Source: Arthrobacter methylotrophus (GTDB lineage Bacteria > Actinomycetota > Actinomycetes > Actinomycetales > Micrococcaceae). From it: a stretch of DNA of 64,000 nt. The notes under the pieces are model-generated. The model did no database searches, had not been told where the DNA came from, and saw only the letters and a list, made by a program, of their open reading frames with translations. This document shows, piece after piece, positions 23,381-38,021 of this stretch. The stretch spans positions 620,001-684,000 of the forward strand of contig NZ_BAABED010000001.1 in assembly GCF_039539965.1 (NCBI RefSeq), in the 5' to 3' direction. Position 1 is the stretch's first letter. Each line of letters begins with the position of its first letter. The position numbers and the translations under genes are program-made.

Positions 23381-26300
23381 TTGGTCGCCTCGAGCACCTC
23401 TAATAACGAAACCGCTAATACGGCAAGCACCGATGGTGCAACTCGCCGGCTCTCATTCGCAAAGATTCACGAACCGCTGGACGTTCCAAATCTGCTCGCA
23501 CTGCAGACAGACAGCTTTGATTGGCTGGTCGGAAACGAACGCTGGCAGGCGCGGGTAGCGAAGGCTGTCGAGGAAGGCGACCTGAGTGTCGCTACCACTT
23601 CTGGTCTTGCCGACATCTTCGAAGAGATCTCCCCCATCGAGGACTTCCAGGGCACTATGTCCCTGAGCTTCTCCGAGCCGGAGTTCGCTGATCCGAAGTA
23701 CACCATGGCCGAATGCAAGGACCGTGACGCCACTTACTCGGCACCGCTGTATGTCAAGGCCGAGTTCATGAACAACAACACGGGTGAGATCAAGCAGCAG
23801 ACCGTGTTCATGGGCGATTTCCCTCTCATGACCGAGAAGGGAACGTTCGTTGTCAACGGCACCGAGCGTGTCGTCGTCTCCCAGCTGGTCCGTTCGCCGG
23901 GCGCCTACTTTGAGCGTACCGCTGACAAGACCAGTGACAAGGACATCTTCACCGCAAAGATCATCCCGTCCCGCGGTGCATGGTTCGAGCTCGAGATCGA
24001 CAAGCGCGACCAGGTCGGCGTCCGCCTCGACCGGAAGCGCAAGCAGTCCGTCACGGTTCTGCTGAAGGCCCTTGGTTGGACCGAAGGCCAGATCCTTGAA
24101 GAGTTCGGCCAGTACGACTCCATGCGCGCAACGCTGGAGAAGGACGCCACCGAAACCCGCGAAGATGCCCTTCTGGACATCTACCGCAAGCTGCGTCCGG
24201 GCGAGCCGCCCACTGTCGAGGCTGCCCAGTCCCTGCTGGACAACCTGTACTTCAACGCCAAGCGCTACGATCTGGCCAAGGTTGGCCGTTACAAGATCAA
24301 CCGCAAGCTCGGCATCGACCGCTCCCTTGGCGACAAGGAAGCTTCGGTCCTGCACGTTGAAGACATCGTTGCCATGATCAAGTTCCTCGTCGCGCTTCAC
24401 GCCGGCGAGAAAACCCTCATGGGCAAGCGGGACGGCGAAGACCACGAGCTCCGCGTCGAGATCGACGACATCGACCACTTCGGCAACCGCCGCATCCGCG
24501 CCGTCGGCGAACTGATCGAAAACCAGGTCCGCACCGGCCTGTCGCGTATGGAACGCGTTGTCCGCGAACGCATGACCACGCAGGACGTCGAAGCGATCAC
24601 GCCGCAGACCCTGATCAACATCCGCCCTGTCGTGGCAGCCATCAAGGAGTTCTTCGGAACGTCCCAGCTGTCGCAGTTCATGGACCAGAACAACCCGTTG
24701 TCCGGTCTGACCCACAAGCGCCGCCTGTCGGCCCTTGGCCCGGGTGGTCTGTCCCGTGACCGCGCAGGCATGGAAGTTCGAGACGTCCACCCGTCCCACT
24801 ACGGACGTATGTGCCCCATCGAAACTCCTGAAGGCCCGAACATTGGTCTGATCGGTTCGTTGGCTTCCTACGGCCGCATCAACCCGTTCGGTTTCATCGA
24901 GACTCCGTACCGCCTGGTCTCCGAGGGTGTCGTTTCCGATGAGGTCCAGTACCTCACCGCCGACGACGAAGCCGAGGTTCTGATTGCACAGGCCAACGCT
25001 CCCTTGGACGCAGACAAGAAGTTCGCGGAAGAGACCGTGCTTGTCCGTGCCCGTGGTGGTGGAGGCGAGCCCGTGCTGGTTCCGGCTGGCGAAGTTCAGT
25101 TCATGGACGTCTCCCCGCGCCAGATGGTGTCCGTTGCTACCGCGTTGATTCCGTTCCTCGAGCATGACGATGCAAACCGCGCACTCATGGGTGCCAACAT
25201 GCAGCGCCAGGCCGTCCCGCTGGTCCGTTCCGAAGCCCCGTTCGTGGGTACGGGCATGGAGCGTGCAGCAGCCGTCGACGCCGGTGATGTTGTCATCGCG
25301 AAGAAGGCCGGTGTCGTCAACGAAGTTTCCGCTGACCTCGTCACCATGCTTAACGACGACGGTACGGAAACCAGCTACCGCATCAACAAGTTCGCCCGTT
25401 CCAACCAGGGCAACTGCTACAACCACCGTGTTCTCGTCAACGAAGGCCAGCGCCTCGAACTCGGCGGCATCATCGCCGACGGCCCGGCAACGGACCAGGG
25501 TGAACTCGCCCTCGGTAAGAACCTCCTCGTGGCATTCATGTCGTGGGAAGGCCACAACTTCGAGGACGCCATCATCCTGTCGCAGCGCATTGTCGCTGAG
25601 GACGTCCTTTCGTCCATCCACATCGAGGAGCACGAGATCGATGCCCGCGACACCAAGCTTGGTGCCGAGGAAATCACCCGTGACATCCCCAACGTGTCCG
25701 AGGAAGTCCTCGCAGGACTGGACGAACGCGGCATCATCCACATCGGTGCCGAGGTTGAAGCCGGCGACATCCTGGTAGGTAAAGTCACCCCGAAGGGTGA
25801 AACCGAATTGACCCCGGAAGAGCGCCTGCTCCGCGCGATCTTCGGCGAGAAGTCCCGCGAAGTGCGTGACACCTCCCTGAAGGTTCCCCACGGCGAGTCC
25901 GGCACGGTCATCGGCGTGCGCGTCTTCGATCGCGACAACGACGACGAGCTGCCCCCGGGCGTCAACCAGCTGGTTCGCGTCTACGTTGCTGCCAAGCGCA
26001 AGATCACCGACGGCGACAAGCTCGCCGGCCGCCACGGCAACAAGGGCGTCATTTCCAAGATCCTCCCGATCGAAGACATGCCGTTCCTTGCCGACGGTAC
26101 GCCGGTGGATATCGTTCTGAACCCGCTGGGTGTTCCGGGCCGAATGAACGTCGGCCAGGTGCTGGAAACGCACCTCGGTTGGGTTGCCAAGACTGGTTGG
26201 AAGATCGAAGGCGAGCCGGAGTGGGTCAAGAACCTCCCGAACCTGCCTCGTGAAACCGGCCAGACGACGGTGGCCACGCCGGTGTTCGATGGTGCACGCG

Positions 26301-26887
26301 AAGAGGAAATCACAGGTCTGCTGGATTCCACCAACGTAACCCGCGACGGCGACCGCCTGATCGGGTCCTCCGGCAAGACGCGTCTGTTTGACGGCCGTTC
26401 CGGCGAGCCGTTCCCGGACCCGATCTCCGTGGGCTACATGTACATCCTGAAGCTCCACCACCTGGTGGACGACAAGATCCACGCTCGCTCCACCGGCCCG
26501 TACTCCATGATCACGCAGCAGCCGCTGGGTGGTAAGGCACAGTTCGGTGGCCAGCGCTTCGGTGAAATGGAAGTGTGGGCGCTCGAAGCATACGGCGCTG
26601 CCTACACCCTCCAGGAACTGCTCACGATCAAGTCGGATGATATCCACGGCCGCGTGAAGGTTTACGAAGCCATCGTCAAGGGCGAGAACATCCCCGAGCC
26701 TGGCGTTCCGGAATCCTTCAAGGTCTTGATCAAGGAAATGCAGTCGTTGTGCCTGAATGTGGAAGTCCTTTCCACGGACGGTACGACGATCGAAATGCGT
26801 GACTCTGATGACGCAGTCTTTACGGCTGCGGAAGAACTGGGCATTGATCTGTCTCGCGCAGAGCCCAGCTCCGTAGAAGAGGTCTAA
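23381..26887 (+). CDS. rpoB: DNA-directed RNA polymerase subunit beta
   Basis: This is the 1168-residue beta subunit of the core polymerase. The rifampicin pocket [31 protein letters not shown] (about residues 424-454) carries the sensitive-type residues (D, H, S at the commonly mutated positions). Downstream, [17 protein letters not shown] and the C-terminal [18 protein letters not shown] clamp region are intact. TTG 23381, with GGAAGGA 6-7 nt upstream, is the best start and gives [10 protein letters not shown]. An in-frame start at 23366 lies ahead of that ribosome binding site. It is co-transcribed with rpoC. Confidence 0.98.
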   Translation: MVASSTSNNETANTASTDGATRRLSFAKIHEPLDVPNLLALQTDSFDWLVGNERWQARVAKAVEEGDLSVATTSGLADIFEEISPIEDFQGTMSLSFSEPEFADPKYTMAECKDRDATYSAPLYVKAEFMNNNTGEIKQQTVFMGDFPLMTEKGTFVVNGTERVVVSQLVRSPGAYFERTADKTSDKDIFTAKIIPSRGAWFELEIDKRDQVGVRLDRKRKQSVTVLLKALGWTEGQILEEFGQYDSMRATLEKDATETREDALLDIYRKLRPGEPPTVEAAQSLLDNLYFNAKRYDLAKVGRYKINRKLGIDRSLGDKEASVLHVEDIVAMIKFLVALHAGEKTLMGKRDGEDHELRVEIDDIDHFGNRRIRAVGELIENQVRTGLSRMERVVRERMTTQDVEAITPQTLINIRPVVAAIKEFFGTSQLSQFMDQNNPLSGLTHKRRLSALGPGGLSRDRAGMEVRDVHPSHYGRMCPIETPEGPNIGLIGSLASYGRINPFGFIETPYRLVSEGVVSDEVQYLTADDEAEVLIAQANAPLDADKKFAEETVLVRARGGGGEPVLVPAGEVQFMDVSPRQMVSVATALIPFLEHDDANRALMGANMQRQAVPLVRSEAPFVGTGMERAAAVDAGDVVIAKKAGVVNEVSADLVTMLNDDGTETSYRINKFARSNQGNCYNHRVLVNEGQRLELGGIIADGPATDQGELALGKNLLVAFMSWEGHNFEDAIILSQRIVAEDVLSSIHIEEHEIDARDTKLGAEEITRDIPNVSEEVLAGLDERGIIHIGAEVEAGDILVGKVTPKGETELTPEERLLRAIFGEKSREVRDTSLKVPHGESGTVIGVRVFDRDNDDELPPGVNQLVRVYVAAKRKITDGDKLAGRHGNKGVISKILPIEDMPFLADGTPVDIVLNPLGVPGRMNVGQVLETHLGWVAKTGWKIEGEPEWVKNLPNLPRETGQTTVATPVFDGAREEEITGLLDSTNVTRDGDRLIGSSGKTRLFDGRSGEPFPDPISVGYMYILKLHHLVDDKIHARSTGPYSMITQQPLGGKAQFGGQRFGEMEVWALEAYGAAYTLQELLTIKSDDIHGRVKVYEAIVKGENIPEPGVPESFKVLIKEMQSLCLNVEVLSTDGTTIEMRDSDDAVFTAAEELGIDLSRAEPSSVEEV

Positions 26888-26990
26888 ACAGCGCTTCTGG
26901 CTGGCGGCGCGAGCCGCCAGCCAAGGCAGCTGCCTCTTTCCGCAAACCCAAGACTTCAGAATTTAGAGAACAAGAGAGAACAGGGACCAT

Positions 26991-30890
<3,900 letters not shown>

Positions 30891-30975
30891 GAACGGGCAC
30901 GGCGGGCCCTTTCGTGTCGCGTTCCGCGCCACGTAGGGACCCTGCCGCCCTGCCCTTAGTATTCAAGTCAAGGTA

Positions 30976-31008
30976 GGACCCCGCACTCGATGAGTGCGGG
31001 GTCCTTCC
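30976..31008 (+). terminator. Intrinsic terminator of rpoB-rpoC
   Basis: A perfect 13-bp stem GGACCCCGCACTC / GAGTGCGGGGTCC with a 3-nt loop is followed by TTCC. A second hairpin, CGACGACGGC / GCCGTCGTCG (31020-31050), follows directly and may be a backup. Confidence 0.85.
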
Positions 31009-31069
31009 CGTTTGGTGCCCGACGACGGCGGAAGGGGGCCGCCGTCGTCGTTCGACCCCATACACCCGA

Positions 31070-31099
31070 TTAAGCCCTCCGATCAAGCCATGCTAGAAT
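31070..31099 (+). promoter_or_regulatory. Putative str-operon promoter
   Basis: TTAAGC (31070-31075) lies 18 nt from TAGAAT (31094-31099). The -10 is strong and the -35 weak. The leader to rpsL would be about 235 nt and contains no gene that I can support. Confidence 0.4.
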
Positions 31100-31341
31100 T
31101 TGTGTAATTGTTCTGTGTGGCAGTGGATGAAGGCCGCCGCGGCATCATTTTGGTTTTGTTCTCATGATGTTGGGTGGAGCCTGTTTCCGGGTTGCGGGCT
31201 ACGTGCGCAACGAATGCCGCACTTTTGCACGCCCTTCGGGTCTTCGGGCCCAGGCCGCAGGGACAACGCCAAAGCTCTCACGTAAACCCAGGCTGACGCT
31301 CGGGCGTGGGGGCAGAGATCAAACCAACGGAGAACACGAAA

Positions 31342-31716
31342 GTGCCTACGATTAACCAGCTGGTCCGCAAGGGCCGCACGCCTAAGGTCTCCAAGACCAA
31401 GGCTCCCGCGCTTAAGGGCAGCCCGATGCGCCGCGGTGTTTGCACCCGCGTTTACACGACCACCCCGAAGAAGCCGAACTCGGCTCTGCGTAAGGTTGCA
31501 CGTGTGCGCCTCAACGGTGGCGTTGAAGTTACCGCCTACATCCCCGGTGTTGGCCACAACCTTCAGGAGCACTCCATCGTGCTCGTCCGTGGTGGTCGCG
31601 TGAAGGACCTTCCCGGTGTCCGTTACAAGATCGTCCGTGGTGCCCTCGATACCCAGGGTGTCAAGAACCGCAAGCAGGCCCGCAGCCGCTACGGCGCAAA
31701 GATGGAGAAGAAGTAA
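31342..31716 (+). CDS. rpsL: 30S ribosomal protein S12
   Basis: S12 shapes the decoding site. The 124-residue protein is typical: [19 protein letters not shown] and [25 protein letters not shown]. Lysines at the positions equivalent to K43 and K88 are present, the streptomycin-sensitive state. GTG at 31342 is the start. It leads the str operon, with rpsG one nucleotide after its stop. Confidence 0.97.
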   Translation: MPTINQLVRKGRTPKVSKTKAPALKGSPMRRGVCTRVYTTTPKKPNSALRKVARVRLNGGVEVTAYIPGVGHNLQEHSIVLVRGGRVKDLPGVRYKIVRGALDTQGVKNRKQARSRYGAKMEKK

Positions 31717-31717
31717 T

Positions 31718-32188
31718 ATGCCTCGCAAGGGTCCGGCCCCGAAGCGGCCGCTAGTTTCCGATCCCGTTTACGGTTCCCCGTTGGTCACCCAGCTGATCAA
31801 CAAGGTTCTGGTCGACGGCAAGAAGTCCACCGCAGAGCGCATCGTTTATGGTGCCCTCGAAGGTGCACGCGCCAAGTCCGGTGGCGACCCCGTCGCCGCC
31901 CTCAAGAAGGCCATGGATAACGTCAAGCCTTCCCTTGAGGTCCGCTCCCGCCGTGTCGGTGGCGCTACCTACCAGGTTCCCGTTGAGGTCAAGCCGGGCC
32001 GCTCCACCGCCCTCGCCCTCCGCTGGCTCGTTGGCTACTCCAAGGCCCGCCGCGAGAAGACGATGACCGAGCGCCTCCAGAACGAAATCCTGGATGCGTC
32101 CAACGGTCTCGGTGCCGCTGTGAAGCGTCGCGAAGACACCCACAAGATGGCCGAGTCGAACAAGGCCTTCGCACACTACCGCTGGTAA
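31718..32188 (+). CDS. rpsG: 30S ribosomal protein S7
   Basis: The 156-residue S7 nucleates assembly of the 30S head and contacts the E-site tRNA. Characteristic segments are [52 protein letters not shown] and the C-terminal AHYRW. Its ATG begins one nucleotide after the rpsL stop, so translation is probably coupled. fusA follows after 68 nt. Confidence 0.97.
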   Translation: MPRKGPAPKRPLVSDPVYGSPLVTQLINKVLVDGKKSTAERIVYGALEGARAKSGGDPVAALKKAMDNVKPSLEVRSRRVGGATYQVPVEVKPGRSTALALRWLVGYSKARREKTMTERLQNEILDASNGLGAAVKRREDTHKMAESNKAFAHYRW

Positions 32189-32256
32189 AACTTCCCGGGC
32201 GCCGCCGGCTCTTTGAGCTGGCGGCGAACGTGTAGTCCATCCGAAAGGGAGACACC

Positions 32257-34371
32257 GTGGCACAGGACGTGCTTACCGACCTTAGCAAGGTCCGCAACAT
32301 CGGCATCATGGCCCACATCGATGCCGGCAAGACCACTACCACCGAGCGCATCCTGTTTTACACAGGTGTGAACCACAAGATCGGCGAAACGCACGACGGC
32401 GCTTCGACGACCGACTGGATGGAACAGGAAAAGGAACGCGGCATTACCATCACGTCTGCCGCCGTCACCTGCTTCTGGGACAAGAACCAGATCAACATCA
32501 TCGACACCCCGGGCCACGTGGACTTCACGGTTGAGGTCGAGCGCTCGCTGCGCGTCCTCGACGGTGCAGTTGCTGTCTTCGACGGCAAGGAAGGCGTCGA
32601 GCCGCAGTCCGAGACTGTGTGGCGCCAGGCTGACAAGTACAACGTGCCGCGTATCTGCTTCGTCAACAAGATGGACAAGCTCGGCGCTGACTTCTACTTC
32701 ACCGTAGACACCATCATCAGCCGCCTCGGCGCCAAGCCGCTGGTCCTCCAGCTGCCGATCGGTGCAGAGAACGACTTCATCGGCGTCGTGGATCTCCTTG
32801 AGATGCGCGCTCTGGTGTGGCCGGGCGATGCCAAGGGTGACGTCACCATGGGCGCCAAGTACGAGGTCCAGGAGATCCCCGCTGATCTCCAGGCCAAGGC
32901 TGAGGAATACCGTGCACAGCTCGTCGAGACTGTTGCCGAGGCTTCCGAAGAACTCATGGAGAAGTACCTCGAAGGTGAAGAACTCACTGTCGAGGAGCTC
33001 AAGGCCGGCATCCGCAAGATGACCATCAACTCCGAGCTCTACCCGGTTCTCTGTGGTTCTGCCTTCAAGAACCGCGGCGTACAGCCGATGTTGGATGCTG
33101 TTGTTGACTTCCTGCCGAACCCGCTCGACGTCCCGCCCATGGTCGGTCACGACCCGCGCGACGAAGAGAAGGAGCTCACCCGCAAGCCTTCTGCCGACGA
33201 GCCGTTCTCGGCCCTGGCGTTCAAGATTGCCGCGCACCCGTTCTTTGGCCAGCTCACCTTCATCCGCGTGTACTCCGGTCACGTAGAAGCAGGTGCCCAG
33301 GTGGTCAACTCGACTAAGGGCAAGAAGGAGCGCATCGGCAAGCTGTTCCAGATGCACGCCAACAAGGAAATGCCTGTTGAAGGCGCTACCGCTGGCCACA
33401 TCTACGCAGCTATCGGTCTGAAGGACACCACCACGGGCGACACCCTGTGCGACCCGAACAACCAGATTGTCCTCGAGTCCATGAGCTTCCCGGAGCCCGT
33501 GATCTCGGTTGCGATCGAGCCGAACACCAAGGGTGACCAGGAGAAGCTCTCCACGGCTATCCAGAAACTCTCCGCTGAGGACCCGACCTTCCAGGTTTCC
33601 CTCAACGAGGACACCGGTCAGACCATCATCGCCGGCATGGGCGAGCTCCACCTGGACATCCTGGTGGACCGCATGCGCCGCGAATTCAAGGTCGAGGCAA
33701 ACGTTGGCAAGCCGCAGGTTGCTTACCGCGAAACCATCAAGCGCGCTGTAGAGCGTCACGACTACACGCACAAGAAGCAGACCGGTGGTTCGGGTCAGTT
33801 CGCGAAGATCCAGATCGCTATTGAGCCGATGGACACCGCCGACGGCGAGCTCTACGCGTTCGAGAACAAGGTCACCGGTGGCCGCGTGCCCCGCGAGTAC
33901 ATCCCGTCCGTTGACGCGGGCATCCAGGATGCACTCAACGACGGCGTTCTGGCCGGCTACCCGGTTGTCGGCATCAAGGCCACGCTGATTGACGGCGCGT
34001 ACCACGATGTTGACTCCTCGGAAATGGCGTTCAAGATCGCCGGCCGTATGGCTTTCAAGGAAGCTGCACGCAAGGCGAACCCCGTTCTGCTCGAACCGCT
34101 GATGGATGTTGAGGTCCGCACCCCCGAGGAATACATGGGTGAAGTAATCGGTGACCTCAACTCCCGCCGTGGCCAGATGCAGTCCATGGAAGATGCCGCT
34201 GGTGTCAAGGTGATCCGTGCGCACGTTCCGCTGTCCGGCATGTTCGGGTACATCGGTGACCTGCGTTCGAAGACCCAGGGGCGTGCTGTGTACTCCATGA
34301 CGTTCAACAGCTACGCCGAGGTCCCGAAGGCAGTTGCCGACGAGATCATCCAGAAGAACCGCGGCGAGTAA
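32257..34371 (+). CDS. fusA: Elongation factor G
   Basis: This 704-residue translocase GTPase has the P-loop [15 protein letters not shown] (about 17-31), switch [19 protein letters not shown] and the NKMDKLGAD guanine-specificity motif, followed by domains II to V. Domain IV contains the [13 protein letters not shown] segment. GTG at 32257 is preceded by AAAGGGAG. The frame and length are those of the canonical factor, so this is EF-G and not a tetracycline-resistance paralogue. Confidence 0.97.
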   Translation: MAQDVLTDLSKVRNIGIMAHIDAGKTTTTERILFYTGVNHKIGETHDGASTTDWMEQEKERGITITSAAVTCFWDKNQINIIDTPGHVDFTVEVERSLRVLDGAVAVFDGKEGVEPQSETVWRQADKYNVPRICFVNKMDKLGADFYFTVDTIISRLGAKPLVLQLPIGAENDFIGVVDLLEMRALVWPGDAKGDVTMGAKYEVQEIPADLQAKAEEYRAQLVETVAEASEELMEKYLEGEELTVEELKAGIRKMTINSELYPVLCGSAFKNRGVQPMLDAVVDFLPNPLDVPPMVGHDPRDEEKELTRKPSADEPFSALAFKIAAHPFFGQLTFIRVYSGHVEAGAQVVNSTKGKKERIGKLFQMHANKEMPVEGATAGHIYAAIGLKDTTTGDTLCDPNNQIVLESMSFPEPVISVAIEPNTKGDQEKLSTAIQKLSAEDPTFQVSLNEDTGQTIIAGMGELHLDILVDRMRREFKVEANVGKPQVAYRETIKRAVERHDYTHKKQTGGSGQFAKIQIAIEPMDTADGELYAFENKVTGGRVPREYIPSVDAGIQDALNDGVLAGYPVVGIKATLIDGAYHDVDSSEMAFKIAGRMAFKEAARKANPVLLEPLMDVEVRTPEEYMGEVIGDLNSRRGQMQSMEDAAGVKVIRAHVPLSGMFGYIGDLRSKTQGRAVYSMTFNSYAEVPKAVADEIIQKNRGE

Positions 34372-34508
34372 TCACCGACGGATTAACCAGGATGCTGGCC
34401 CGTTCCGGGAAGGCATTCAGTGCGGGTGGCCGGGCTTTGGCCCAGGCTGCAGTCCGGTCCCTGCACGAACAGACTCCAGGTACCAGCATTGGCCCCTGAA
34501 TCTGCAAT

Positions 34509-34538
34509 TTCACCAAATCCAAAGCCCCCAAGTAGACT
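34509..34538 (+). promoter_or_regulatory. Putative internal promoter for tuf
   Basis: TTCACC (34509-34514) and TAGACT (34533-34538) are 18 nt apart within the 236-nt fusA-tuf spacer. A start near 34545 would allow extra transcription of the abundant EF-Tu. Confidence 0.45.
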
Positions 34539-34607
34539 TGCTGGAGTTTCTGCCGCGAAAAGCGCGGCCGAGGAGCAACTCACTTGAAATCGTTCTAGGA
34601 GGAACCT

Positions 34608-35798
34608 GTGGCAAAGGCAAAGTTCGAGCGGACTAAGCCGCACGTCAACATCGGCACCATTGGTCACGTTGACCACGGTAAGACGACGCTGACTGCCGCC
34701 ATTTCCAAGGTGCTGTACGACAAGTACCCCACTCTCAACGAGCAGCGCGACTTCGCGTCGATTGACTCTGCTCCGGAAGAGCGCCAGCGTGGTATTACCA
34801 TCAACATCTCCCACGTTGAGTACCAGACCGAGAAGCGCCACTACGCACACGTAGACGCTCCGGGTCACGCTGACTACATCAAGAACATGATCACCGGTGC
34901 TGCCCAGATGGACGGTGCGATCCTCGTGGTTGCCGCCACTGACGGCCCGATGGCTCAGACCCGCGAGCACGTTCTGCTCGCCCGCCAGGTTGGTGTTCCC
35001 TACCTGCTGGTCGCGCTGAACAAGTCCGACATGGTCGACGACGAAGAGCTTCTCGACCTCGTTGAAATGGAAGTTCGCGAGCTGCTCAGCGCTCAGGGCT
35101 TCGATGGCGACGACGCTCCGGTTGTCCGCGTTTCCGGCCTCAAGGCACTCGAAGGCGACCCGGTTTGGGTCAAGTCCGTCGAGGACCTCATGGAAGCTGT
35201 CGACAACTCGGTTCCGGACCCCGTTCGTGACCGCGACAAGCCGTTCCTGATGCCGATCGAAGACGTCTTCACGATCACCGGTCGTGGCACCGTTGTTACG
35301 GGTCGCGCCGAGCGCGGTACCCTCGCGATCAACTCTGAAGTTGAAATCGTTGGTATCCGTCCGGTCCAGAAGACCACCGTTACCGGTATCGAGATGTTCC
35401 ACAAGCAGCTCGACGAAGCATGGGCCGGCGAGAACTGTGGCCTCCTGCTCCGCGGTCTGAAGCGCGACGACGTCGAGCGTGGCCAGGTTGTCGTCAAGCC
35501 GGGTTCCATCACCCCGCACACCGACTTCGAGGCCAACGTCTACATCCTTTCCAAGGACGAAGGCGGACGTCACAACCCGTTCTACTCGAACTACCGCCCG
35601 CAGTTCTACTTCCGTACCACGGACGTAACCGGCGTTATCACCCTGCCGGAAGGCACGGAAATGGTTATGCCTGGCGACAACACTGAGATGACCGTTGAGC
35701 TCATCCAGCCGATCGCTATGGAAGAGGGCCTCGGCTTCGCAATCCGTGAAGGTGGCCGCACCGTTGGTTCGGGACGTGTCACCAAGATCATCAAGTAG
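34608..35798 (+). CDS. tuf: Elongation factor Tu
   Basis: The 396-residue factor delivers aminoacyl-tRNA to the ribosome. It has [10 protein letters not shown] (about 19-28), [29 protein letters not shown] (guanine specificity), and domains II and III ending RVTKIIK. GTG 34608 has the near-consensus AGGAGG six nucleotides upstream, consistent with very high expression. It closes the str operon and can also be transcribed from the spacer promoter. Confidence 0.98.
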   Translation: MAKAKFERTKPHVNIGTIGHVDHGKTTLTAAISKVLYDKYPTLNEQRDFASIDSAPEERQRGITINISHVEYQTEKRHYAHVDAPGHADYIKNMITGAAQMDGAILVVAATDGPMAQTREHVLLARQVGVPYLLVALNKSDMVDDEELLDLVEMEVRELLSAQGFDGDDAPVVRVSGLKALEGDPVWVKSVEDLMEAVDNSVPDPVRDRDKPFLMPIEDVFTITGRGTVVTGRAERGTLAINSEVEIVGIRPVQKTTVTGIEMFHKQLDEAWAGENCGLLLRGLKRDDVERGQVVVKPGSITPHTDFEANVYILSKDEGGRHNPFYSNYRPQFYFRTTDVTGVITLPEGTEMVMPGDNTEMTVELIQPIAMEEGLGFAIREGGRTVGSGRVTKIIK

Positions 35799-35851
35799 TT
35801 CCTACTTGTAGATCGGTGGAGTGCCGGCTGCTTGTCGGCCGGCAGCAAACC

Positions 35852-35890
35852 AAAGAATAACCCCGTCACTGTGTGGCGGGGTTATTCTTT
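35852..35890 (+). terminator. Strong terminator after tuf
   Basis: An 18-bp stem with one wobble (arms AAAGAATAACCCCGTCAC and GTGGCGGGGTTATTCTTT, 3-nt loop) is flanked by A and T tracts, so it can terminate transcription from either direction. Confidence 0.9.
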
Positions 35891-36352
35891 GTCATCTTTT
35901 TCGCTGAGCGGCCCGGATCGCACAAAGTGCCTACAAACGGCCGTCAAGGAAGATCCATCGCGGCTTCTTGTGCCTCAACGATGAAACCGTCGGAGCTAGT
36001 CCCGCTGCAAACGTTACTTCGGCTGTATCTGTGGTTCTCGGATAGAGCGAAGACTCAAGGCCACGTATTCAGTCAGAAAGGCGACGACCTTAGCTCAAAT
36101 GGACCAGACCAGACCGGCCTTGTGGCTCAACCCGATCGCCATCCATCGCTGACTGTTGGCGAAGATGCCGGGTCGACGCCCTTGCTCTCGATCTCGGCTG
36201 GCCTTGCATCCGCCGATAGCCTTCGATAACTGAGCGAGCGTCCGGCGGGGGCGGCATATAAGTGAGCGAGCGCCCGGGCCCGGGAGTGCACGTCTGCACT
36301 GCCGGATGCGGACTGCGCCCTGATAGCGTTGGCCCCAAAGGAGGAATGCGGA
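35891..36352. other. Gene-poor gap after tuf
   Basis: About 460 bp hold no reading frame that I can support on either strand. Base composition looks less GC-rich than the surroundings from about 35900 to 36200. Two copies of TGAGCGAGCG with a following YCCGG lie at 36231 and 36263 near its end. The low-GC part could be the remains of a lost gene, but no homology was recognisable. Confidence 0.5.
36231..36276. repeat. Two direct copies of the TGAGCGAGCG element
   Basis: TGAGCGAGCGTCCGG (36231-36245) and TGAGCGAGCGCCCGG (36263-36277) are direct repeats 32 bp apart. The same core forms the arms of the palindrome at 13903-13944. Confidence 0.7.
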
Positions 36353-36478
36353 ATGGGATGGCTCATTTTTCTGCTCGTGGTTGTGGTGGTAGCGGTCGCG
36401 GTCTCGTGGGGGAGGAAGTACTTCCGCCGCGAAATTGACCGTGCCAAGCGCATCAACCGGGCGAACAAGAAAGATTGA
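36353..36478 (+). CDS. Short single-pass membrane peptide (41 aa)
   Basis: The frame begins MGWLIFLLVVVVVAVAVSWG and continues with a strongly basic tail (RKYFRREIDRAKRINRANKKD). One N-terminal membrane span with a positively charged cytoplasmic tail is predicted. AAGGAGG lies 8 nt before the ATG, a near-perfect ribosome binding site that argues for a translated gene. The stop is 32 nt from the end of the convergent beta-glucosidase gene. Function is unknown. Confidence 0.65.
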   Translation: MGWLIFLLVVVVVAVAVSWGRKYFRREIDRAKRINRANKKD

Positions 36479-36510
36479 TTTAGCGCGCTCGGTCCATAAA
36501 GGACTTTGAG

Positions 36511-37938
36511 TCAGCTACGGCGGGCCCTACTGAGGGACTTGTACCAGTAGAAGGAGTCCTTGGGGGTTCTTTCGAGGGTGTCGAAGTCCACGTGTACCAG
36601 CCCGAATCGCTGTGAATAGCCAGCGGCCCATTCGAAGTTGTCCAGCAGGGTCCAGACGTAGTAGCCCAGTAGTTCCACGTCGTGGGCGATCCCGCCCGGT
36701 GCCGTGGCCCGCAACGCTTGTCCGAGGTGCGAGGCAAGGTAATCGATGCGGTCAGAGTCATGGACGGGACCCGCAGTGTGGTCCGGCTCCGGGAAGCTCG
36801 CACCACTTTCTGTGATGAACAGGGGAGGCAGCGCAGCTCCGTAGCGGTCTTTGAGCTCACGCAGCAGGATACCCAGATGTTCGGGAGCCACGGGCCAGCC
36901 GAATCCCGTGGATTGGTATTCGGGAAAGGCCGCCAGATGGAACGGCAGCTTGGCCATCATGTCGGCATGATTGCCCGGTGTGTTTCCGTCCCCGCGGCCC
37001 GAAGCTATCTTGACGGGGTAGTAGTAGTTCAAGCCGTAGAAATCCAACGGCTGGTGGATGGTCTTGAGATCCTCGTCCCGGATCTTGCCTAAGGCCCGGA
37101 ACCAGGGCTTCACCTGTAGTGGCGGCTTCGGGTACCGCCCCAGGAGGATGGGATCGGCATAGACCCGGTTGAAGATTAGGTCGAAGGCCTTGGCCATGAG
37201 ACCGTCTGCCAGCCGCTTGCTTGCGGGCCGGACCGGCGAATGGACGTTGGCCACGCCGACAGTTCCTGCCACGCCGGCGGCGCGCAGGGCCTGGACGGCC
37301 AGGCCGTGCCCCAACAACTGGTGGTGGGCCGCCGGCAAGGCATCGAAAAGCAGCCGCCTGCCGGGAGCATGGACGCCGAGCGCATATCCTTGCAACGCGA
37401 CCGAAACGGGTTCGTTCAGCGTGACCCATTGCGCCACCCGGTCACCGAAACGGTGTGCCGCCGCAGCGGAGTATTCGGCGAACCGTTCCGCCGTCGCCCG
37501 ATTCAGCCAGCCGCCGTCGTGCTCCAACGGCAGGGGGGTATCCCAATGGAACAAGGTCACCATGGGGGAGACCCCGGCCTTCAGGAGCTTGTCGATCAGG
37601 CGGTCGTAGAAGTCCAGGCCCTGTTGGTTGACCGGGCCCTTGCCGCCCGGTTGGATCCGTGGCCAGGAGAGGGAGAACCGGTAGGAATCCACGCCCAGGT
37701 CCTGCATGAGGGCAATGTCCTCGTTAGCACGGTTGTAGTGGTCGCAGGCGACTGCGGGGGAGTGGCCGTCCACGATCGCGCCCGGCTTCTCGGCAAATGC
37801 ATCCCAGCTGGACGGTCCGCGACCGTCCGCATTGAGCGAGCCCTCGATCTGGAATGCCGCCGCAGCGACGCCTAAGATGAAATCCGGCCGGATGCGTCCT
37901 GCAAGATCCCCCACAGTGCCAGCATCTTGGACAGTCAT
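36511..37938 (-). CDS. GH1 beta-glucosidase
   Basis: The 475-residue enzyme is a glycoside hydrolase family 1 barrel: FILGVAAAAFQIEG at 20-33, the acid/base Glu176 in TLNEP, HWDTPLPLE, YGLNYY, and the nucleophile Glu377 in LFITESGASF, followed by WTLLDNFEWAAGYSQRFGLVHVD. No signal peptide is seen, so it acts in the cytosol on imported beta-glucosides or related disaccharides. The nucleophile motif has Ser where most members have Asn (ITENG). It is inserted between the str and S10 operons and has no transporter next to it. Confidence 0.9.
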   Translation of the reverse strand: MTVQDAGTVGDLAGRIRPDFILGVAAAAFQIEGSLNADGRGPSSWDAFAEKPGAIVDGHSPAVACDHYNRANEDIALMQDLGVDSYRFSLSWPRIQPGGKGPVNQQGLDFYDRLIDKLLKAGVSPMVTLFHWDTPLPLEHDGGWLNRATAERFAEYSAAAAHRFGDRVAQWVTLNEPVSVALQGYALGVHAPGRRLLFDALPAAHHQLLGHGLAVQALRAAGVAGTVGVANVHSPVRPASKRLADGLMAKAFDLIFNRVYADPILLGRYPKPPLQVKPWFRALGKIRDEDLKTIHQPLDFYGLNYYYPVKIASGRGDGNTPGNHADMMAKLPFHLAAFPEYQSTGFGWPVAPEHLGILLRELKDRYGAALPPLFITESGASFPEPDHTAGPVHDSDRIDYLASHLGQALRATAPGGIAHDVELLGYYVWTLLDNFEWAAGYSQRFGLVHVDFDTLERTPKDSFYWYKSLSRARRS

Positions 37939-37991
37939 GACCCCATCATCCCGAGCGCAGGAGCCGATGGCAATGCTCCGCAGGGGCCCAA

Positions 37992-38021
37992 TTGGCTTAT
38001 GCCGAGGAATTCCGGCATACT
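37992..38021 (+). promoter_or_regulatory. Putative S10-operon promoter with internal inverted repeat
   Basis: TTGGCT (37992-37997) and CATACT (38016-38021) are 18 nt apart. ATGCCG and CGGCAT (37999-38004, 38013-38018) form an inverted repeat inside the spacer. Downstream, ATCCGG-ATAATG-CCGGAT (38056-38073) is a second one. The leader to rpsJ would be about 300 nt. Confidence 0.45.

Noticed and set aside
23453..26647. 1064-codon open frame antisense to rpoB, and a 1370-codon frame antisense to rpoC (26820-30932)
   Set aside because: Long antisense frames arise in high-GC genes with strong third-position bias. The translations are low-complexity in character, lack recognisable domains and have no ribosome binding site.
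32176..34224. Long antisense frames over fusA, over the exporter (5712-7547), over the S10 operon (41410-43086) and over rpoA (57554-59056)
   Set aside because: Same codon-bias artefact; each lies opposite a fully recognised gene and shows no family motif.
35873..36229. 118-codon open frame after tuf
   Set aside because: It starts inside the tuf terminator hairpin, has no ribosome binding site and no recognisable similarity.
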